Assembly: GCA_028290595.1 (NCBI GenBank) | Contig: JAQGJO010000501.1 | Location: forward strand, 1-9,477 | DNA: 9,477 nucleotides | Direction of reading: 5' to 3' | Source: Hyphomicrobiales bacterium | Lineage (GTDB): Bacteria; Pseudomonadota; Alphaproteobacteria; Rhizobiales; Beijerinckiaceae | In this document: one piece after another, positions 6,955 through 9,477 of the stretch | How the letters are laid out: every line of letters begins with the position of its first letter | Position numbering within the stretch: position 1 is the stretch's first letter | The notes under the pieces: generated by a model | Told to the model about the DNA's origin: nothing | Seen by the model: only the letters and a program-made list of their open reading frames with translations | Databases searched by the model: none | Made by a program: the position numbers and the translations under genes

Positions 6955-7050
6955 TCAGCCGACCCAGACGATGAACCAGACGAAGGCAGAGGCCCAGAGG
7001 CCGAGGGTGAGAAGCGGGGCTATGTTGTTGTGGTGGTGGTCGCTAGTCAT
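6955..7050 (-). CDS. 31-residue single-span membrane peptide, copy 1
   Basis: Unrecognised family. Read on the minus strand from the ATG ending at 7050 to TGA at 6955-6957. The peptide starts MTSDHHHNN (polar, three histidines in a row), followed by about 22 hydrophobic residues from I10 to the last residue, G31, with three tryptophans (W19, W25, W29). This is the layout of a single membrane helix with a short polar tail. It is 22/31 identical to a second peptide encoded 206 nt upstream on the same strand. The core GLWASAFVWFIVW (17-29) is identical in both, while the DNA there differs only at two third-codon positions, which argues for selection on the protein. The ribosome binding site is weak (GAGCA, against GAGGA in copy 2). 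Function unknown. Small subunits of respiratory or transport complexes have similar size, but nothing specific links it to one. Confidence 0.6.
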   Translation of the reverse strand: MTSDHHHNNIAPLLTLGLWASAFVWFIVWVG

Positions 7051-7140
7051 GGCGTGCTCGTTGTGTTCCGATGTCGCCAAGTTAGATATGAACGCCAATT
7101 CCGATGTGCGAGTACACTCGCAGTAAATTTTTTGTAAACG
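7051..7140 (-). promoter_or_regulatory. Conserved upstream region of micro-gene copy 1
   Basis: This stretch aligns with the region upstream of copy 2 far better than chance. Shared elements, written on the plus strand: TTCCGATG at 7066-7073 and again at 7099-7106 (33 bp apart), an AATT next to the second repeat, then a 16-bp dyad TGCGAGT-AC-ACTCGCA at 7107-7122, then an AT-rich tract (taaattttttgtaaa). On the coding (minus) strand, TATCTA (RC of 7084-7089) is a possible -10, but no -35 is evident. The second TTCCGATG copy nearest the gene would lie in the leader. Confidence 0.5.
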
Positions 7141-7160
7141 CGCCGGGGAACGATGCAGGC

Positions 7161-7256
7161 TTAGCCGATCCAGACGATGAACCAGACAAAGGCGGAGGCC
7201 CAGAGGCCAAAGGTGAGGATGGAGGCGATGTTGCTCTGGCGGTGTGCGTTGGTCAT
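7161..7256 (-). CDS. 31-residue single-span membrane peptide, copy 2
   Basis: Paralogue of the peptide at 6955-7050, also 31 residues, from the ATG ending at 7256 to TAA at 7161-7163. It begins MTNAHRQSN, then has a hydrophobic helix from I10 to G31 with the same W19, W25, W29. GAGGA (RC of 7261-7265) lies 4 nt upstream of the ATG, a plausible ribosome binding site. Compared with copy 1, the polar head has changed most (5 of the first 9 residues differ) while the helix is nearly fixed; the stop codon also differs (TAA versus TGA). The frame is open further upstream, but that extension runs antisense through the sulfurtransferase gene and is a shadow. This gene is divergent from the sulfurtransferase gene, with 106 nt between the starts. 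Function unknown. Confidence 0.62.
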   Translation of the reverse strand: MTNAHRQSNIASILTFGLWASAFVWFIVWIG

Positions 7257-7345
7257 GGCGTCCTCGCTGTGTTCCGATGACGCCAATCTAGATTGTCCGG
7301 CAAATTCCGATGTGCGGGCACGCACGTGGTGAATTTTTAGTAAAA
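7257..7345 (-). promoter_or_regulatory. Conserved upstream region of micro-gene copy 2, divergent with sulfurtransferase gene
   Basis: Counterpart of 7051-7140. TTCCGATG occurs at 7272-7279 and 7305-7312, again exactly 33 bp apart. The dyad position is kept but the sequence differs: GTGCG-GGCA-CGCAC at 7312-7325, so dyad symmetry survived sequence change. CAATCTAGATTG (7284-7295) is a 12-bp perfect palindrome unique to this copy, at the place of the possible -10 of copy 1. For the plus-strand gene, TAAAAT at 7341-7346 is a possible -10 without a clear -35. A regulator bound here could affect both the peptide and the sulfurtransferase. Confidence 0.5.
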
Positions 7346-7362
7346 TGTGAGGGATTTCAGTC

Positions 7363-8240
7363 ATGGCTGTTAAGGAATCGAGCTCTGCCGCCTCTTCGCC
7401 GAAATCAGCGCCGCTGGTGTCGACCGCCTGGCTGGCCGACCGGCTCGGCGCGCCAGATCTACGGGTCGTCGATGCCTCCTGGTATCTGCCAGCGATGAAC
7501 CGCGACGGCAAAGCTGAGTTTGGGCAAGGCCATATTCCCGGCGCCATTTTCTTCGATCTCGACGAGATTTCAGACCGCTCGAGCGACCTGCCGCACATGC
7601 TGCCGGACCCCGCCGGTTTCGAGACGGCGATCGCGGCGCTTGGAGTCGGCGACGACGATGAAATCGTCGTCTACGACGGCGCCGGCCTGTTTTCGGCGCC
7701 CAGGGTGTGGTGGATGCTGCGCATTTTCGGCGCACCGAATGTGCATGTTCTCGATGGCGGCCTGCCGAAATGGAAGGCTGAGGGCCGCCCCCTGGAACAC
7801 GGCAAGCCCTCGCCCGCCCCGGCCCGCTTTTCGGCCAGGTTCGACAAGGCCGCCGTTGTCGGCATGGCCGATGTCGCCCAGGCGCTCGACGGCCGCTCGG
7901 CGCAGGTGCTCGACATGCGCGCCGCCGGCCGCTTTGCCGGCGAAGCGCCGGAGCCGCGCCCTAACCTGCCGTCGGGCCCATGCCCGGCGCGCTCAATCTG
8001 CCGTCGAACGATCTGATCTCCGGGGGCAGCCTGAAGCCGGCCGATCAATTGCTGGAGGCGTTCCGCGAGGCGGGCGTCGATGTCGACAAACCGCTGATCA
8101 CAAGCTGCGGCTCAGGCGTCTCCGCCGCCATCGCCAATCTGGCCCTCGAAGTCGCCGGCAAGCCGCAGCCGAAGCTCTATGACGGGTCGTGGACGGAATG
8201 GGCATCGCGCGGCAAACCGATTGCCAAAGGCAAAAAATAA
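7363..8240 (+). pseudogene. 3-mercaptopyruvate sulfurtransferase (SseA-like), single-base frameshift
   Basis: Encodes a tandem-rhodanese 3-mercaptopyruvate sulfurtransferase, which moves sulfur from 3-mercaptopyruvate to a thiol or cyanide acceptor. Domain 1 (inactive rhodanese) runs to about residue 145, with GHIPGAIFFDLDEISD at 57-72 and YDGAGLFSAPRVWWMLR at 104-120. Domain 2 starts normally (VLDMRAAGRFAGEAPEPRP), then the frame breaks near 7978-7980. The expected SGHMPGA needs GGC CAC ATG but the sequence has GGC CC ATG, one base short. The first frame runs on to a stop at 8016; the correct continuation is the next frame from ATG 7980 to TAA at 8240. The catalytic loop CGSGVSA (C249 in the repaired 292-aa protein) lies after the break, so the product as written would be inactive. 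Everything else is intact, so this is either a very recent mutation or a sequencing error. The start at 7363 has GAGGG 10 nt upstream. Confidence 0.87.
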
Positions 8241-8400
8241 ACCGGGCGCGCGGCGACCATCTGCCTGTTTTATGATCTGAGATACGATTAAATTATAGGC
8301 CGCCGCTGAACATGATATAGGCAGGTCAGCGAGACGTTCCGTAATACGAACAAATCCAGACCAAACACTGTGGTTTGCTTGCTGAAATGTGGATAGAATC
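8241..8400 (+). other. Upstream region of glnB
   Basis: 160 nt with no gene I can support; AT-rich around 8270-8320. CAAAC-N6-GTTTG at 8362-8377 is a small dyad about 25 bp upstream of the -24 element. It is not the usual TGCAC-N5-GTGCA type NtrC site and is closer than enhancers normally lie. No clear NtrC site was found by eye, and I see no terminator with a T-run for the sulfurtransferase gene. Confidence 0.3.
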
Positions 8401-8401
8401 T

Positions 8402-8418
8402 TGGCACAGCAGGTGCTA
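8402..8418 (+). promoter_or_regulatory. Sigma-54 (-24/-12) promoter of glnB
   Basis: TGGCAC-AGCAG-GTGCTA matches the sigma-54 consensus TGGCAC-N5-TTGCW. The invariant GG (8403-8404) and GC (8415-8416) are exactly 10 bp apart. Transcription would start near 8428, leaving a leader of about 60 nt. Nitrogen-limited, NtrC-activated transcription of glnB from a sigma-54 promoter is established in rhizobia, which fits the downstream genes. Confidence 0.82.
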
Positions 8419-8422
8419 ATAG

Positions 8423-8827
<405 letters not shown>

Positions 8828-8886
8828 CCTCAGACTTCACCCACCAGACGACTCTATCTACATCACAAGTGCAGAAAGGCTTTACT

Positions 8887-9477
8887 ATGAAGACCGCCAA
8901 GGACGTCCTCAAGGCGATCAAGGACAATGACGTCAAGTACGTCGATTTGCGATTTACCGATCCGCGCGGCAAGTGGCAGCATGTCACGTTCGACCCGTCG
9001 CTCGTCGATGAGGAAATGTTCTCGGAAGGCACCATGTTCGACGGTTCGTCGATCGCCGGCTGGAAGGCGATCAACGAGTCCGACATGATCCTCATGCCCG
9101 ACCCGACCTCGGCCACGATGGACCCGTTCTTCGCTGCTTCGACGATGGTCATCACCTGCGATGTTCTCGAGCCGTCCACCGGCGAGCCCTACAACCGCGA
9201 TCCGCGCGGCATCGCCAAGAAGGCGATGGCCCACATGAAGTCGCAGGGCGTCGGCGACACCGCCTTCTTCGGCCCGGAAGCCGAATTCTTCGTGTTCGAT
9301 GACGTGCGCTTCTCGGCTGACCCGTACAACACCGGCTTCAAGCTCGATTCAGTCGAACTGCCGTCCAACGGCGACACCGATTACGAAGGCGGCAACCTCG
9401 GCCACCGCATCCGCACCAAGGGTGGCTATTTCCCGGTTCCGCCGCAGGACTCCGCCCAGGACATGCGCGGCGAAATG
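8887..9477 (+). CDS. glnA: Glutamine synthetase type I (GlnA), 3' truncated by window edge
   Basis: The first 197 residues of glutamine synthetase I (about 470 aa in full), which joins ammonia to glutamate using ATP and works as a dodecamer. The N-terminal beta-grasp domain contains FDGSSIAGW (51-59), which carries the conserved aspartate of the ammonia site (D52, equivalent to Asp50). The catalytic domain begins with GPEAEFFVFD (129-138), where E131 and E133 are the metal-binding glutamates. The adenylylation tyrosine near residue 397 lies beyond the window. The frame is open to the last base. AGAAAGG at 8873-8879 lies 7 nt before the ATG at 8887. In the 59-nt gap after glnB I see no terminator hairpin, so co-transcription with glnB is expected; a separate promoter cannot be excluded. 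Confidence 0.97.
   Translation, partial: MKTAKDVLKAIKDNDVKYVDLRFTDPRGKWQHVTFDPSLVDEEMFSEGTMFDGSSIAGWKAINESDMILMPDPTSATMDPFFAASTMVITCDVLEPSTGEPYNRDPRGIAKKAMAHMKSQGVGDTAFFGPEAEFFVFDDVRFSADPYNTGFKLDSVELPSNGDTDYEGGNLGHRIRTKGGYFPVPPQDSAQDMRGEM

Noticed and set aside
5976..6974. 332-codon plus-strand open frame opposite the NmrA-like gene
   Set aside because: The minus-strand frame has a Rossmann motif, good start and ribosome binding site; the plus frame has only Arg/Ala-rich shadow sequence.
7161..7598. 145-residue extended version of micro-gene copy 2
   Set aside because: The extension runs antisense through the start of the sulfurtransferase gene and has no counterpart in copy 1, whereas the 31-codon form matches copy 1 from Met to stop.
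8223..8240. Hairpin TTGCC-AAA-GGCAA at the end of the sulfurtransferase gene as a terminator
   Set aside because: It is followed by A residues on the coding strand, not T residues, and lies within the coding sequence.

Overview
The window looks like a piece of an alphaproteobacterial chromosome, most likely Hyphomicrobiales (Bradyrhizobium/Rhodopseudomonas/Xanthobacteraceae-like). The evidence is high GC with strong third-position GC bias (hence many long antisense shadow frames), a glnB-glnA pair behind a sigma-54 promoter, and an intergenic palindromic repeat of the 'ctcatcctgagga...tctcgaagga' kind that I associate with that group. The assignment is inferred from these features, not from any search.

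Layout. (1) 1-1683, plus strand: the C-terminal part of purF (amidophosphoribosyltransferase, first step of purine synthesis), then a short-chain dehydrogenase. (2) 1950-3203, plus: a cyclopropane-fatty-acyl-phospholipid synthase family methyltransferase, followed by a cluster of short direct and inverted repeats. (3) 3431-4462, plus: a cysteine synthase family PLP enzyme with a very good ribosome binding site. (4) 4463-4674: two inverted copies of a ~55-bp palindromic repeat filling the gap between convergent genes. (5) 6728-4706, minus: a two-gene unit, an NmrA-like NAD(P)-binding protein followed 31 nt later by an FAD monooxygenase that matches 3-hydroxybenzoate 6-hydroxylase at its active-site residues. 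(6) 6955-7345, minus: a tandem duplication of a 31-codon gene for a single-span membrane peptide, each copy keeping its own conserved upstream region. (7) 7363-8240, plus: a 3-mercaptopyruvate sulfurtransferase gene broken by a one-base frameshift. (8) 8401-9477, plus: sigma-54 promoter, glnB (PII) and the start of glnA (glutamine synthetase I), which runs off the window.

Most of this is core metabolism: purine synthesis, membrane lipid modification, cysteine/sulfur metabolism and nitrogen assimilation. glnB and glnA work together, since PII reports nitrogen status and controls glutamine synthetase expression and activity. The one arrangement I cannot assign to anything known is the twin micro-gene locus at 6955-7345. 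Its two peptides share an identical 13-residue tryptophan-rich core with only synonymous DNA changes there. Their upstream regions share a dyad and a pair of TTCCGATG repeats exactly 33 bp apart. This is the best candidate for something undescribed. The sulfurtransferase frameshift, the palindromic repeat pair and some residue-level departures in PurF and the CFA-family enzyme are secondary points of interest.
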